A stretch of 55,680 bases of DNA from Ilumatobacteraceae bacterium (GCA_022425725.1 JAKMEY010000029.1:1-55680); one strand, 5' to 3'. Positions 30,461 to 40,089 are shown, counted from the first letter of the stretch. The notes: generated from the letters alone by a model not told the origin. Program-made: numbers and translations.

Positions 30461-32218
30461 GTGGCTGCTCAAGCTCTCGAACAATCAGTTCTTGAAACAA
30501 AAGACAAGGACCAACTCCTTGCGATCTCAAAAGCGCTCGGAGTCAAGGTGACTGCGCGCTCAAAGAAGGCAGAAATCATTTCTGCGATTCTTGCAACGAC
30601 AGGCGGTTCTTCTGCGGGCGATGCCGCAGATCAACCGACGTCATCTGGCGCAAAAAAGGCGTCAACATCTGGTGGTGATCGATCGGCCACCTCAGAAACA
30701 GAAGATGCTCCTGCAGAAAAGCCCGATGATTCGACAGCATCTGCTTCTTCAAAAAAGGTTGCTGAGGCCGCACCGGCGCCAGCCACCGACGACGAACCAC
30801 CAGCCGAGTGGGAACTGGAGTTCTCCGCAGAGCCCGCCGAAGACGTTGCAAAGGACGGGTCATCCGAGCGTGGTGGTCAGAATCGTGATGGCCAACAGCG
30901 TGACGGTCAACGCCAGCAACGCAATGGGCAACGCGACGGACAGCGCCAAGACGGCCCGCGTGATGCAGATGGGGAAAGCCGGAATCGCCGTCGACGCCGT
31001 CGTCGCAAAGGCGGCCGACCCGATGAAGGCCCGCAGGGCGAAGATCGTGAGTTTCTCGACGATGACGACACCGCGGTCAGCAACGACCCTGTGCCGGTCG
31101 ATGGCTACCTCGATATGCGCGACGAGGGCTACGGATTCGTCCGCGTCAACAACTACCTGTCGTCAAAAAAGGACGCCTACGTGCCGGTGCGGATGTCGCG
31201 ACAATTTGGTCTTCGAAAAGGTGACCATCTGGTTGGCATGATGCGTCCTGCGGGGCGCAATGAAAAAAACGCAGCAATGCTGGAGATTCAGACCGTCAAT
31301 GGTCGCCCACCAGAAGAAGCAAAAAAGCGGCTCAAGTTTGAAGACATGACCGCGCTCTTTCCCGACGAAAAGCTTCGGCTCGAGAATGAAGATGATCCGA
31401 CCGATATGACGTCGAGGATCATCGATCTCATCTGCCCGATCGGTAAAGGACAACGCGGGATCATTGTGTCGCCCCCTAAAGCCGGTAAGACAACGGTGAT
31501 GAAGACGATCGCAACCTCGATCGAACGCAATAGCCCAGAGGTTCGCTTAATCGTTCTGTTGATCGACGAACGTCCGGAAGAAGTCACTGACATGCAACGC
31601 CACGTGCGCGGCGAAGTCATCGCATCAACGTTCGACCGGCCAAGTGATCAACACACCCAGGTTGCGGAAATGGCGATCGAAAAAGCGAAGCGGATGGTCG
31701 AGTACGGCGAAGACGTCGTCATCATTCTTGACGGCATCACCCGTTTGAGCCGTGCCTACAACCTCGCCGCTCCGGCGAGTGGTCGAATTCTTTCTGGTGG
31801 TATCGACGCTGGTGCGTTGTACCCGCCGAAACGATTCTTCGGTGCTGCCCGAAATATCGAAGAGGGCGGCTCATTGACCATCCTTGCGACGGCGCTCGTC
31901 GAAACGAATAGCCGAATGGATGAAGCGGTGTTCGAAGAATTTAAGGGCACCGGCAACATGGAGCTTCGTCTTGATCGCAAGCTGTCTGAGCGCAGGGTGT
32001 ACCCAGCAATCGACGTTGATGCGTCAAGCACTCGTCACGAAGAGTTGTTATTCGATCGGAAGCAGTTGCAGATGGTCTGGAAACTTCGTCGTGTTCTCTC
32101 AGGACTCGCAGCCGACGGCAATGCGGCTCCGGGCCTCGAACTTCTCGTCGACCGGTTGAAGACCTTCCGAACAAACGATGAGTTCCTCACCGAAATTGCA
32201 AAACAACCCGGCATGTAA
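30461..32218 (+). CDS. rho: Transcription termination factor Rho with polar insertion
   Basis: Hexameric RNA-dependent ATPase that ends transcription. The 585-aa product has an N-terminal Rho_N helix region (about 5-45), a long low-complexity insertion of about 150 residues rich in Arg, Gln, Asp, Gly and Asn (repeated RDGQ/RQ units, then an Arg run, about 50-190), the RNA-binding cold-shock domain ([19 protein letters not shown]), Walker [13 protein letters not shown] (Lys343), [10 protein letters not shown], the Q-loop and the R-loop. Gly425 (LDGITRL) aligns by exact spacing (82 residues from the Walker Lys) with E. coli Ser266, a bicyclomycin contact. Confidence 0.95.
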   Translation: MAAQALEQSVLETKDKDQLLAISKALGVKVTARSKKAEIISAILATTGGSSAGDAADQPTSSGAKKASTSGGDRSATSETEDAPAEKPDDSTASASSKKVAEAAPAPATDDEPPAEWELEFSAEPAEDVAKDGSSERGGQNRDGQQRDGQRQQRNGQRDGQRQDGPRDADGESRNRRRRRRRKGGRPDEGPQGEDREFLDDDDTAVSNDPVPVDGYLDMRDEGYGFVRVNNYLSSKKDAYVPVRMSRQFGLRKGDHLVGMMRPAGRNEKNAAMLEIQTVNGRPPEEAKKRLKFEDMTALFPDEKLRLENEDDPTDMTSRIIDLICPIGKGQRGIIVSPPKAGKTTVMKTIATSIERNSPEVRLIVLLIDERPEEVTDMQRHVRGEVIASTFDRPSDQHTQVAEMAIEKAKRMVEYGEDVVIILDGITRLSRAYNLAAPASGRILSGGIDAGALYPPKRFFGAARNIEEGGSLTILATALVETNSRMDEAVFEEFKGTGNMELRLDRKLSERRVYPAIDVDASSTRHEELLFDRKQLQMVWKLRRVLSGLAADGNAAPGLELLVDRLKTFRTNDEFLTEIAKQPGM

Positions 32219-32253
32219 GCGAGATCGCCAGTGGTTCCTCGTTTGTCGCCCGC

Positions 32254-32280
32254 TAGCATTTTGAAGGCCTGAGTCAGGAG
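32254..32280 (+). promoter_or_regulatory. Possible -10 and Shine-Dalgarno of rpmE
   Basis: TAGCAT (32254-32259) resembles the -10 boxes elsewhere in the window, and CAGGAG (32275-32280) lies 8 nt before ATG 32289, so rpmE is a leadered gene. No convincing -35 and no rho terminator are seen in the 70-nt gap. Confidence 0.45.
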
Positions 32281-32288
32281 AAATTCGC

Positions 32289-32501
32289 ATGAAGTCCGAT
32301 ATTCACCCCAATTACGAAGTTGTCACCGTTCGCTGTTCCTGTGGCAACGCATTCGAGACCCGCTCGACCCGTTCGGGAGAGCAGATCCTCGAACTTTGTA
32401 ACGAGTGCCATCCGTTCTTCACCGGTAAGCAGAAGCTCGTTGACTCCGGTGGACGCGTTGAGCGTTTCAATCGCCGGTATGGCGAGCGCGACAAGAAGTG
32501 A
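32289..32501 (+). CDS. rpmE: Large ribosomal subunit protein bL31
   Basis: A 70-aa ribosomal protein. It begins [12 protein letters not shown] as usual for bL31 and keeps the four zinc cysteines (VRCSCGN and LCNECHPF), so it is the zinc-containing C+ form that can be swapped for a zinc-free paralogue during zinc starvation. The C-terminal [12 protein letters not shown] is typical. The rho-rpmE-prfA order is conserved in many bacteria. The stop overlaps an in-frame GTG (32498) of the next gene. Confidence 0.97.
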   Translation: MKSDIHPNYEVVTVRCSCGNAFETRSTRSGEQILELCNECHPFFTGKQKLVDSGGRVERFNRRYGERDKK

Positions 32502-32524
32502 CACAAACCCTTCGGGGTCGCACT

Positions 32525-33538
32525 ATGCCTGAAACTGGGGCGGTCGCCGATGACCGCCGCCCAGCCCTGATCGCAGCGGCGTTGCAGTCTCTCGCCCGTG
32601 AACATTTTGATCTTGTTGATGTTCCTGTCGTCCCAATGCCGGGCGGTGTCGGCATTCACGAACCTTCCCGTTCTTTTGTGTGGCTGGACGAGCAACCCGA
32701 ACGCCTGTTAGCAGCGGCGATAGCGCTCCATCTTCGTAAAAACTCTGCCCGACTAGACATCGTCGTTCCCGACCAACAACAAGAACAAGCGCCGGTAGTT
32801 GCCCGTCGAATGCGCCAGTGGAAGATCGATTGCGATGTGTACCTCCTCGATGGAAGGTCGCTAACGCTGGTTGATCCACGGCCTGCTGAGACCGAAGCGG
32901 AATGTGCGTTCGAGATCGATGAGTTTCGATCGATCATCTCTGAGGCGGGCGCTGAGGTCGTGATCGAGCACGGCGTGCTCACCGGCGAAGTCGCGGGGCT
33001 TGAAGTCTGCCGAGTGATATTTGAGGACGAATGGAAATTACGGGTTGGCGTCGGCTCTCAGGATCGTGAGGCCTTTCAGATGCTGCACGGTGATGCCCCA
33101 GCTCTCGACTCGCTCGTGCGAGTTGTCGAATTCGTCCAGACATACCGACATCCCGCTGCTGACCCGCATCCGCTCAATCGGCTATCGGCGGAACGTTGGA
33201 TGAGAGCAACCGTGTTGTCGTCTGCTGATTCGCCATTGGCAAACCGCGTGGCGATGTCCGGGGTGCTGCCGCGCGGCAGCATGTCCGATGCGGCTCCCGC
33301 CTTCATTTCAGCCCAATTAGATGGCGAATACGTGCTCGTTGCCTGCACGACCGGTACCGACCTCGGGGCCATCGTCGACGCCGCCGACCATGCCGAGTGG
33401 TCAGCCCATGGTGAGACGGTGACTGAGATTCTCGTCGCCGTCGATGGTCGTAATCGTCTGCCCGTGCTCAACGAGATGGCCCAACGGTCTCGCCGTTCAA
33501 TGCGCATCGTGTCGCAAGCCGAACTGTTGAGCCGCTGA
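32525..33538 (+). CDS. Protein of unknown function between rpmE and prfA
   Basis: A 337-aa soluble protein that I do not recognise. It has no signal peptide and no clear membrane segment. The N-terminal third has an alternating alpha/beta look (FVWLDEQPERLLAAAIALHL, then DIVVPDQ and an Arg-rich helix), and the C-terminal half contains LNRLSAERWMRATVL and YVLVACTTGTDLG. No nucleotide-binding or catalytic signature stands out. ATG 32525 follows a GGGG stretch; GTG 32498, overlapping the rpmE stop, is the alternative and would suit translational coupling. Its place inside the rho-rpmE-prfA-prmC run suggests a translation-linked role only by position. Confidence 0.7.
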   Translation: MPETGAVADDRRPALIAAALQSLAREHFDLVDVPVVPMPGGVGIHEPSRSFVWLDEQPERLLAAAIALHLRKNSARLDIVVPDQQQEQAPVVARRMRQWKIDCDVYLLDGRSLTLVDPRPAETEAECAFEIDEFRSIISEAGAEVVIEHGVLTGEVAGLEVCRVIFEDEWKLRVGVGSQDREAFQMLHGDAPALDSLVRVVEFVQTYRHPAADPHPLNRLSAERWMRATVLSSADSPLANRVAMSGVLPRGSMSDAAPAFISAQLDGEYVLVACTTGTDLGAIVDAADHAEWSAHGETVTEILVAVDGRNRLPVLNEMAQRSRRSMRIVSQAELLSR

Positions 33539-33541
33539 GAG

Positions 33542-33547
33542 TAGTCT
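33542..33547 (+). promoter_or_regulatory. Possible -10 element before prfA
   Basis: TAGTCT ends 9 nt before ATG 33557, slightly longer than the 6-8 nt seen at other leaderless starts here. Confidence 0.35.
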
Positions 33548-33556
33548 CGTAGCACG

Positions 33557-34663
33557 ATGTCGGAGCCTTCTCACGAGCACGATGCTCTTTTTGAGCGCCT
33601 TGCGACGCACGCTGGGGAATTCCGTGAACTTGAGCAACGGTTAGCCGATCCTGCGACCGCTGCCGACCCCAATGAGTTGCGGAAAGTGTCGCAGCGGTAT
33701 CACCAACTTCAAGCATTTGTTGACGCGCTTGCGACCCGAGATCGTTTACTCGACGACATCGCTGCCGCCAGCGAAATCGCCGAGGTCGCCGATGGTGACG
33801 ACCGAACAGCATTCGAACAAGAGGTGCTTGCGGGCCAACGCGAACTTGATTCGCTTGCACAACACGTGCGGGAATTGCTCATTCCTCCAGACCCAGACGC
33901 AGGTCGAAATGTGATTGTTGAGATCCGTGGGGCAGAGGGCGGTGAGGAAGCCAATCTCTTCGCAGGAGACCTTCTCGACATGTACCGCGGATACGCCCAA
34001 GTGCATGGCTGGAAACTTGAGGTGCTCTCACACGATGCAAGTGACCTCGGTGGAACGAACCAGGTGACGTTTATCGTTCGTGGTAACGATGCGTGGCAGC
34101 ACCTCAAGTTCGAAGGTGGACCGCACCGTGTTCAGCGTGTGCCAGTAACCGAGAGCCAGGGTCGTGTTCACACCTCATCTGCGACGGTTGCGGTGTTGCC
34201 GGAGGCCGATGAAGTCGAAGTTGAGATCGATGATCGTGATCTCGACATTGATGTGTATCGCTCATCGGGAGCGGGGGGGCAGCACGTCAACACGACCGAC
34301 TCTGCAGTGCGTATCACCCACCGACCTTCCGGGCTTGTTGTCACAATGCAAGACGAGCGAAGCCAGTTACAGAACCGAGCGCGGGCCATGCAGGTGCTTC
34401 GAGCTCGCCTGAAGGCGCATGCAGAATCGGAGCAAGACTCGCAGCGGTCTGCAGATCGGCGGTCTCAGGTCGGTGGTGGCGGCCGAAGCGAAAAGATTCG
34501 CACCTATAACTTTAAAGAAGGTCGAGTGACCGATCACCGAATCGGTCTTACGATTCATCGTCTTCCTGAGGTGCTTGCGGGAGCGCTTGACCACGTCATC
34601 GAACCTCTTCTTCTTGAAGAACGCGAACGACTTCTCGCCCAGGAGACCGAAGGTGGGCTGTGA
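33557..34663 (+). CDS. prfA: Peptide chain release factor 1
   Basis: Reads UAA and UAG and triggers peptide release. The 368-aa product has the codon-recognition tripeptide as PVT ([14 protein letters not shown]), a PxT variant of the E. coli PAT, and the catalytic GGQ in [16 protein letters not shown] (about 240). The Gln is the site methylated by PrmC, whose gene follows with a 4-nt overlap. Length and domain order are normal for RF1. Confidence 0.96.
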   Translation: MSEPSHEHDALFERLATHAGEFRELEQRLADPATAADPNELRKVSQRYHQLQAFVDALATRDRLLDDIAAASEIAEVADGDDRTAFEQEVLAGQRELDSLAQHVRELLIPPDPDAGRNVIVEIRGAEGGEEANLFAGDLLDMYRGYAQVHGWKLEVLSHDASDLGGTNQVTFIVRGNDAWQHLKFEGGPHRVQRVPVTESQGRVHTSSATVAVLPEADEVEVEIDDRDLDIDVYRSSGAGGQHVNTTDSAVRITHRPSGLVVTMQDERSQLQNRARAMQVLRARLKAHAESEQDSQRSADRRSQVGGGGRSEKIRTYNFKEGRVTDHRIGLTIHRLPEVLAGALDHVIEPLLLEERERLLAQETEGGL

Positions 34664-35508
34664 CAACCGTTCGCGAACTTGTTGAGTCGACCGCAGAAGT
34701 CATTGGAGACCGAACTCACGCTCGGTGGCTGGTCGAAGTCGCAGTGTCGGCTGATCGGGTTGACGACGTTCTCGACGAAGAGGTGACAGAGCGCATGGTG
34801 GCGCATCTTGATGCCATCGTCGGGCGATACCGCACAGGAGAGCCACTGCAATATGTGCTCGGTCGTTGGGCATTTCGGCATCTCGATCTCTTCGTTGATG
34901 AACGGGTACTTATTCCTCGCCCGGAAACCGAAGAGGTTGCAGGCGTTGCCATTGACTTCGCAAGGGCGGTCGAAGGGGCACGAACCGTGATCGACCTTGG
35001 GACGGGTTCGGGCGCAATTGGTCTGTCGCTCGCCACCGAACTCCCCATCGATAACACGTCGATCTGGATGACCGACATCTCACCGGATGCTCTCGCAGTT
35101 GCCCGAGCGAACCTCGCAGGAATTGGTCGGCCAGCGCGAAATGTCACGATCATCGAGAGCCGGTGGTTTGATGCAATACCGGCGAACCTGCAGGCCAATG
35201 TGATCGTGTCGAACCCCCCGTACATCGCGCTGAAAAGTCCAGATGTCGAGAGAAGTGTTTCAGATTATGAGCCGGAAGTGGCGCTGTACTCCGGCTCTGA
35301 CGGGCTCGATGCAATTCGTGAAATTATTCGGAGGGCAGGCGACTTTCTGACGGCGAATGGTGCTCTCGTGCTCGAAATTGGTGCTGACCAGCGGTTGGCG
35401 ACGGAGTATCTCTTTGAAGAGCACGGGTACGTCGACTGCGAGGTCCGTCGTGACGCATTCGGGCACGATCGAATTGCGATCGGACATTGGCCAGGTTCCG
35501 CAAGATGA
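34660..35508 (+). CDS. prmC: Release factor glutamine methyltransferase
   Basis: Methylates the GGQ glutamine of release factors using S-adenosylmethionine. The 282-aa product has an N-terminal helical recognition domain (about 1-75, [14 protein letters not shown]), the SAM fold [16 protein letters not shown] (about 110-125), and the catalytic NPPYI (about 186-190). GTG 34660 overlaps the prfA stop (GTGA), so the enzyme and substrate are co-translated. It is followed by an 83-nt gap with the chorismate mutase promoter region. Confidence 0.95.
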   Translation: MTTVRELVESTAEVIGDRTHARWLVEVAVSADRVDDVLDEEVTERMVAHLDAIVGRYRTGEPLQYVLGRWAFRHLDLFVDERVLIPRPETEEVAGVAIDFARAVEGARTVIDLGTGSGAIGLSLATELPIDNTSIWMTDISPDALAVARANLAGIGRPARNVTIIESRWFDAIPANLQANVIVSNPPYIALKSPDVERSVSDYEPEVALYSGSDGLDAIREIIRRAGDFLTANGALVLEIGADQRLATEYLFEEHGYVDCEVRRDAFGHDRIAIGHWPGSAR

Positions 35509-35552
35509 CCGCTGATACTTGCGCAGAGATGGCTCCACAGGCGCAATGCCGC

Positions 35553-35583
35553 TAGCGTTTCCAATGCGGATACCACCGAGGAG
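35553..35583 (+). promoter_or_regulatory. Possible -10 and Shine-Dalgarno of chorismate mutase gene
   Basis: TAGCGT (35553-35558) is followed by a Shine-Dalgarno GAGGAG (35578-35583), 8 nt before GTG 35592. This is one of the few genes here with a strong ribosome site. Confidence 0.45.
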
Positions 35584-35591
35584 AATGCCCC

Positions 35592-35876
35592 GTGAACGAC
35601 GACCGTTTGTCTCGCTATCGAGCAAGTATTGACAACATCGACGCCGCTCTCGTTTGCATGCTCGCAGAGCGTTTCAAAATCACCCAGGCAGTCGGTGAAT
35701 ACAAGGCCGAAGTCGGGCTTCCTCCTGCGGATGAGTCCCGCGAAAACGAGCAGATCGAGCGCCTTCGGACCCTTGCCACCGAAGCCGGCCTCGACCCTGC
35801 ATTCACTGAAAAGTTCCTCCGGTTTATTGTCGCCGAGGTCATCCGTCATCATCACTTGATCGCTGGCGAGAACTGA
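35592..35876 (+). CDS. Chorismate mutase (AroQ class)
   Basis: A 94-aa all-helical protein of the AroQ fold, converting chorismate to prephenate for Phe and Tyr. The opening helix LSRYRASIDNIDAALVCMLAERFKI carries the family's Arg/Asp pair, then VGEYKAEVGLPPADESRENEQIERL supplies the Lys and Arg-Glu positions, and the last helix ends FIVAEVIRHHHLI. It is a single-domain cytoplasmic form with no signal peptide and no DAHP synthase or prephenate dehydratase fusion. GTG 35592 follows GAGGAG. The next gene starts 9 nt later, so both are probably one transcript. Confidence 0.9.
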   Translation: MNDDRLSRYRASIDNIDAALVCMLAERFKITQAVGEYKAEVGLPPADESRENEQIERLRTLATEAGLDPAFTEKFLRFIVAEVIRHHHLIAGEN

Positions 35877-35885
35877 CGTTCCATC

Positions 35886-37118
35886 GTGAGCGAACGAGTT
35901 GACCTTGCGGTTATTGGTGGAGGCCCAGCCGGCTCGGCTGCTGCGATGCGTGCAGCGCGGGCAGGGGCATCGGTAGCGGTCTTCGAATCTGGAGAACGAG
36001 GCCGAGACAAGATCTGCGGTGATGGGCTGACCCCTCGGGCGGTTGCAGCGCTGAAAGAACTTGATATCCCGATCGATGCATCGCATCGAATCTCTGGTCT
36101 GCGAATGATCGCCGGGCGCCAAACACGTGAGTTGCCATGGCCCGAAACCGATCGGTTTCCCGGATACGGCGCCGTATGGCCGCGTCAGAGCCTCGATGCA
36201 AAACTCATCGGCGCAGCCGAATCTGCTGGCGCAGCCGTGTCGTTTCAGTCGACGGCGCGACCGATTATCGAAGATGATGTGGTTAGAGGTGTTCGAGTCG
36301 AGTGCGCAGGCGGAACACGCGAGGTGTACGCCGAAAAGGTGATCGTTGCAACAGGTGCTCCCGGCGCTGTAGCGCGAGACCTCGGCGCAGTCCGCGTCGC
36401 TGATGAACCGTTTGGCCTTGCAATTCGAAGTTATGTCGAGTCGCCGAGGCATGCCGATGACATGTTGGAGGCGTGCCTCACACTTAGCGATGAACACGGA
36501 ACACCAGTGCCTGGATACGGCTGGATGTTTCCTTGTGGAGATGGCTCAGTGAATATCGGCGTTGGGGCACTGTCGACGATGAAGGGCTTCAAGAGCCTCA
36601 ATCTCAACAAGTTGCTTGCGTCGTATCGAGCCACGGTTGAGGGCTCGTGGAGTCTTGGAGCCGACATCGGAAAGGCACGTGCATGGCGGTTGCCAATGGC
36701 GGTGGTGAAGCGTTCAGGACCCGGTTGGATGGCGGTAGGCGATGCTGCAGGACTCGTTAACCCAATGAATGGTGAGGGGATCGACTACGGGCTCGAATCT
36801 GGAATGCTCGCGGCCGACGAATATCTTCGCAATCCGGTTGGTGCCGAGTCTCGCTACGACGATGCTGTTGGCGAGCGATTCGATGCATTCCTCCGCACCG
36901 GCCGACGGTTTGCGTTCCTCATCGGACATCCGTTCTTGCTGCGAACCGGTCTACGGGTTGCGGTTGGAACTCACTCAATTGCGAACATCACCCTGCAGGT
37001 CATGGGCAACCTTGTCGACGGTGACACCCCGGGCGCTGCTGGGCGCGTGCTGTCATTCGCGGACCGTGCGCTGGCGCTCGCAGATCCTGTACTTCGCAAG
37101 ACCAGAGCCAAAGCCTGA
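35886..37118 (+). CDS. Geranylgeranyl-reductase-family FAD oxidoreductase
   Basis: A 410-aa flavoprotein of the geranylgeranyl reductase/MenJ family, which saturates isoprenoid chains of menaquinone, lipids or chlorophyll precursors. It has the FAD fold LAVIGGGPAGSAAAMRAARAG at the N-terminus, the family CGDGLTPRAV segment (about 39-48), PRQSLDAKLI, and the second FAD motif GWMAVGDAAGLVNPMNGEGID (about 280-300). The C-terminal helices FLIGHPFLLR are typical. The most likely role in an actinobacterium is menaquinone or polyprenyl-lipid reduction; the substrate is inferred. Confidence 0.85.
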   Translation: MSERVDLAVIGGGPAGSAAAMRAARAGASVAVFESGERGRDKICGDGLTPRAVAALKELDIPIDASHRISGLRMIAGRQTRELPWPETDRFPGYGAVWPRQSLDAKLIGAAESAGAAVSFQSTARPIIEDDVVRGVRVECAGGTREVYAEKVIVATGAPGAVARDLGAVRVADEPFGLAIRSYVESPRHADDMLEACLTLSDEHGTPVPGYGWMFPCGDGSVNIGVGALSTMKGFKSLNLNKLLASYRATVEGSWSLGADIGKARAWRLPMAVVKRSGPGWMAVGDAAGLVNPMNGEGIDYGLESGMLAADEYLRNPVGAESRYDDAVGERFDAFLRTGRRFAFLIGHPFLLRTGLRVAVGTHSIANITLQVMGNLVDGDTPGAAGRVLSFADRALALADPVLRKTRAKA

Positions 37119-37122
37119 TCGA

Positions 37123-37128
37123 TAACGT
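37123..37128 (+). promoter_or_regulatory. -10 element of polyphosphate glucokinase gene, leaderless layout
   Basis: TAACGT with an 8-nt spacer before GTG 37137. TTG 37128 and GTG 37131 are alternative in-frame starts overlapping or closer to the box. Confidence 0.45.
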
Positions 37129-37136
37129 TGGTGCCC

Positions 37137-37883
37137 GTGAGCTCACACATCGGGTTCGGTATCGACATTGGCGGAAGCGGAATGAAAGCCGCCCCAGTGA
37201 ATTTGTCAGAGTCTGGTCAACTCGTTGCTGAACGGTTTCGAATTTCAACGCCGCATCCGGCGAACCCGGAGGCAGTGGCTGACGTTGTAGTCGACCTCGT
37301 TCGGCATTTTGAATGGGAAGGCCCCGTTGGGATAGCACTCCCGTCTGTGGTGCGAAATGGCATCGTCCACTCTGCAGCCAATATCGACGAGAGTTGGATT
37401 GACGTCGATGCGGAGACATTGTTCTCGTCACTACTGAAACACGACGTCGTCGTGATGAACGATGCTGATGCCGCAGGTGTTGCCGAGATGTCGTTCGGGG
37501 CCGGAGCAGGTCGTCGGGGAGTCGTCATCACCCTCACATTTGGAACAGGAATCGGCTCAGCCTTGTTTATTGATGGGCATCTCGTTCCAAATTCTGAGCT
37601 CGGTCACCTTGAGTTCCGAGGTGAGTCATTTGAGCGGTGGGCAGCAGCCAGTGCCCGAAAACGTGAAGATCTGACGTGGCGCAAATGGGCTCACCGAGTG
37701 TCAAAGTACCTTCAAACAGTCGATGCGCTGTTCTCACCGGATGTGATCATCGTCGGGGGAGGAGCATCAACATCAGCGGAGAAATGGGTGCCGTTACTTG
37801 AGGTCCGCCCCGAAATTGTTGTGGCGGAGTTTGCAAACACGGCTGGCATCGTCGGTGCCGCAATGTCGAGTGTTCGTATCTGA
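37137..37883 (+). CDS. ppgK: Polyphosphate glucokinase (ROK family)
   Basis: Phosphorylates glucose using polyphosphate (and often ATP). The 248-aa product has the phosphate motif GFGIDIGGSGMKAAPV (about 5-20), the catalytic Asp in VVMNDADAAG (about 102-111), and TLTFGTGIGSALF (about 130-142), all diagnostic of the actinobacterial PPGK group. The zinc-binding cluster of other ROK kinases is absent, as expected in PPGK: ELGHLEF is followed by no CxCGxxGC. Its product feeds pgi, also in this window. It converges on the exchanger gene. Confidence 0.92.
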   Translation: MSSHIGFGIDIGGSGMKAAPVNLSESGQLVAERFRISTPHPANPEAVADVVVDLVRHFEWEGPVGIALPSVVRNGIVHSAANIDESWIDVDAETLFSSLLKHDVVVMNDADAAGVAEMSFGAGAGRRGVVITLTFGTGIGSALFIDGHLVPNSELGHLEFRGESFERWAAASARKREDLTWRKWAHRVSKYLQTVDALFSPDVIIVGGGASTSAEKWVPLLEVRPEIVVAEFANTAGIVGAAMSSVRI

Positions 37884-37901
37884 CGTCAGCCATCAACGTG
37901 T

Positions 37902-37914
37902 GGCCGCTGCGGCC
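37902..37914. other. GC-rich inverted repeat between convergent genes
   Basis: GGCCG-CTG-CGGCC lies in the 44-nt gap between ppgK and the exchanger gene. It could help end transcription from either side, but no T-run follows. Confidence 0.3.
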
Positions 37915-37927
37915 CATAGCAATCAGG

Positions 37928-39031
37928 TTATTGCACCGCCGTTTGCGCAGGACGCGCCGCACGCAAGCTAGTCACGATGAGAGTAACTGCGGTGAGTGGC
38001 ACGACGAACACGAGGATGGCAAAGCTGAACTCGTCGTGAATGGAGGCCGACGCAGCATCGAGCCCCAGCCACACGAGATAGCCGACGTAGTAGCCGGTGA
38101 ACAGCACTCCTTCCCAACGCTTGATGACATACCCGTTGACGAATATGGGTAGACATGCAACTGCAACCGCAAGCATGAATGGAAGGTCGAAGCCGAGAGC
38201 GGTTTCGCTCACCTCAATCGGTGCAATGAGAGAGGTGAATCCCAGCACCGCAAGAAGATTGAACAAGTTCGAGCCCACCGCGTTTCCGACAGCGAGGTCT
38301 CGTTGACCTTTGGCGGCTGCAACGATTGAGGTTGCAATTTCGGGTAGCGATGTTCCGACAGCGACCACGGTAAGACCGATGAGGAACTCACTTGCCCCCA
38401 ATGCCGTTGCAAGGTCTGTCGCAGCAGTGACGAGCAACTGTGAGCCAATAACAAGCATGGCGATGCCCACAACAACAAGTGCGACGCTTTGCCGTAGCGG
38501 GTGCGTTCCTGAAATCTCAGCTGCAAGACCCTCTTCGTACTCTTTTGCGATGTGATGGCGGCTTTCGTCATCGGCATTTGACCTCGCAGATGACACCGTT
38601 CGGAAAAGGTAGGCGAAGAGGGCGATAACAAACAGCGCACCATCGATACGTCCAAGCGATCCGTCGAGACCGAGCACGATGACTGCAATTGATGCGCCAA
38701 TCATGAGCGGAACATCGATGCGAACGATACGAAATGCGACGACGAGCCCTGACCCAACGACTGCTGACAGGCCGAGAACGAGGAGGATGTTGGCGATATT
38801 GCTGCCGACAACATTTCCGAGGGCAAGATCGCTGGTGCCCCGGGTCGCTGCCCCAATGCTCACGGCGAGTTCAGGGGCACTTGTTCCGAATGCGACAACG
38901 GTAAGACCGATGACCACCGGCGAAAGGCCACTGCTTGCGGCGATGCGTGCTGCCCCGCGAACCATGATGTCAGCGCCCGAAATCAGCACGATGGTGCCAA
39001 CAATGAAAGCGATAACAGTGAATACTGACAT
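37928..39031 (-). CDS. CaCA-family Na+/Ca2+ (cation) exchanger, YrbG-like
   Basis: A 367-aa membrane exchanger with about ten membrane segments in two homologous halves. Each half has the ion-binding alpha repeat: GLTVVAFGTSAPELAVSIGA (about 38-57) with GNVVGSNIANILLVLGL, and GLTVVAVGTSLPEIATSIVA with GNAVGSNLFNLLAVLGF. The Glu in each repeat is the cation ligand. A charged cytoplasmic loop lies between the halves (about 135-180). Start ATG 39031 or ATG 39040; both follow a GGAGG-like stretch. The transported ion pair is not certain. It is divergent from the PfkB kinase gene. Confidence 0.9.
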   Translation of the reverse strand: MSVFTVIAFIVGTIVLISGADIMVRGAARIAASSGLSPVVIGLTVVAFGTSAPELAVSIGAATRGTSDLALGNVVGSNIANILLVLGLSAVVGSGLVVAFRIVRIDVPLMIGASIAVIVLGLDGSLGRIDGALFVIALFAYLFRTVSSARSNADDESRHHIAKEYEEGLAAEISGTHPLRQSVALVVVGIAMLVIGSQLLVTAATDLATALGASEFLIGLTVVAVGTSLPEIATSIVAAAKGQRDLAVGNAVGSNLFNLLAVLGFTSLIAPIEVSETALGFDLPFMLAVAVACLPIFVNGYVIKRWEGVLFTGYYVGYLVWLGLDAASASIHDEFSFAILVFVVPLTAVTLIVTSLRAARPAQTAVQ

Positions 39032-39119
39032 CGCCTCCATCCTCGCAGAGGAAAACGAACTTGCCTCGCCGCTTGAGAGAATGTCGCAGGTTTTGCGAAA
39101 CGTCTGCGACGATGACGAC

Positions 39120-40058
39120 ATGTCAACAGCGCCGCAAGTCTCGGTGTTCGGCGAGGCATTGATCGACCTCATCGTCACCTATGGAGGAGCAGTAGACGCC
39201 GTGTGCGGCGGTGCTCCCTTTAATGCCGCGCGAGCGCTCGGTCGACTTGGTGTCGAGACGGCCTTCGTCGGCGCAATCTCTGAAGATCGATTTGGTGATG
39301 ACCTGTTCACCCAACTGACTGCCGATGGAGTGAACGTCGACTACGTGCGCCGCACGACATCGCCGACCACACTCGCCTTAGCTGAACTGTCCGACGACGG
39401 CAGGGCCTCGTACCGGTTTTATATCGACGGCACCGCTGCGAGAGAGATCGCTGGAGACGATGCTCACGTTGATGAGGGATGGATACTCACCGGAGGCCTC
39501 GGGCTCGTTCTCTCGCCGGTGGCCAATCACATTGCGCAACTCGTCGTTGAGAGACCGCCGACAACGCTGGCGTTGATCGACATCAACTGTCGACCTCTGG
39601 TGATCACACAGCCTGACGAGTACCGAGCACGCCTGAATGCGGTGGTAGCCGCAGCAGACGTCATCAAAGTGAGTGATGAGGACCTCAAGTATCTCTACCC
39701 AGAGCTCGACGCAATGGCGGCTGCCCATCGATTGCTGGAAGGAGGCCCGAAAGTCGTCGTGGTGACTGCGGGTTCATCTCCAGTTGAGATTCTCACCTCG
39801 AAGGGTTCAACCCAGGTGGCTGTTCCCCATGTCGACATCGTTGACACCGTCGGTGCTGGAGACTCCTTCTGTGCCGGTTTTGTGGCGTGGTGGGTTCAAC
39901 GCAGCACATATTCTGACGTGCACCGCGACATATTGAGCGACCTCGACCTTCTCGCAGCTGCAGCTACGGCAGGTGTTCACGCATCTGCGATTGCGGTCAG
40001 TCGGCGCGGGGCTGACCCTCCCTATCGAGACGAACTCAATGCTGAGCTGTGGGGCTGA
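39120..40058 (+). CDS. PfkB-family sugar kinase
   Basis: A 312-aa ribokinase-fold kinase. The N-terminal signature CGGAPFNAARALGRLGVETAFVGAIS (about 31-56) binds the sugar, and the C-terminal DIVDTVGAGDSFCAGFVAW (about 240-258) carries the catalytic Asp and anion hole. It best resembles fructokinases or 2-keto-3-deoxygluconate kinases, but the substrate cannot be fixed. ATG 39120 is used because upstream in-frame codons lie antisense to the exchanger gene and do not resemble the family. Confidence 0.85.
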   Translation: MSTAPQVSVFGEALIDLIVTYGGAVDAVCGGAPFNAARALGRLGVETAFVGAISEDRFGDDLFTQLTADGVNVDYVRRTTSPTTLALAELSDDGRASYRFYIDGTAAREIAGDDAHVDEGWILTGGLGLVLSPVANHIAQLVVERPPTTLALIDINCRPLVITQPDEYRARLNAVVAAADVIKVSDEDLKYLYPELDAMAAAHRLLEGGPKVVVVTAGSSPVEILTSKGSTQVAVPHVDIVDTVGAGDSFCAGFVAWWVQRSTYSDVHRDILSDLDLLAAAATAGVHASAIAVSRRGADPPYRDELNAELWG

Positions 40059-40083
40059 GAGGATAAGCGACCGCACCCAGGGC

Positions 40084-40089
40084 TAGCGT
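40084..40089 (+). promoter_or_regulatory. -10 element of M20 peptidase gene, leaderless layout
   Basis: TAGCGT with a 7-nt spacer before ATG 40097, in the 38-nt gap after the PfkB gene. Confidence 0.5.

Noticed and set aside
35265-36497. A 410-codon open frame on the minus strand across prmC, chorismate mutase and the prenyl reductase gene
   Set aside because: It is antisense to three genes with clear family motifs, and its translation shows no recognisable domain or plausible start context.
38679-39119. Upstream extension of the PfkB kinase frame
   Set aside because: It runs antisense through the cation exchanger gene; kinase homology begins just after ATG 39120.
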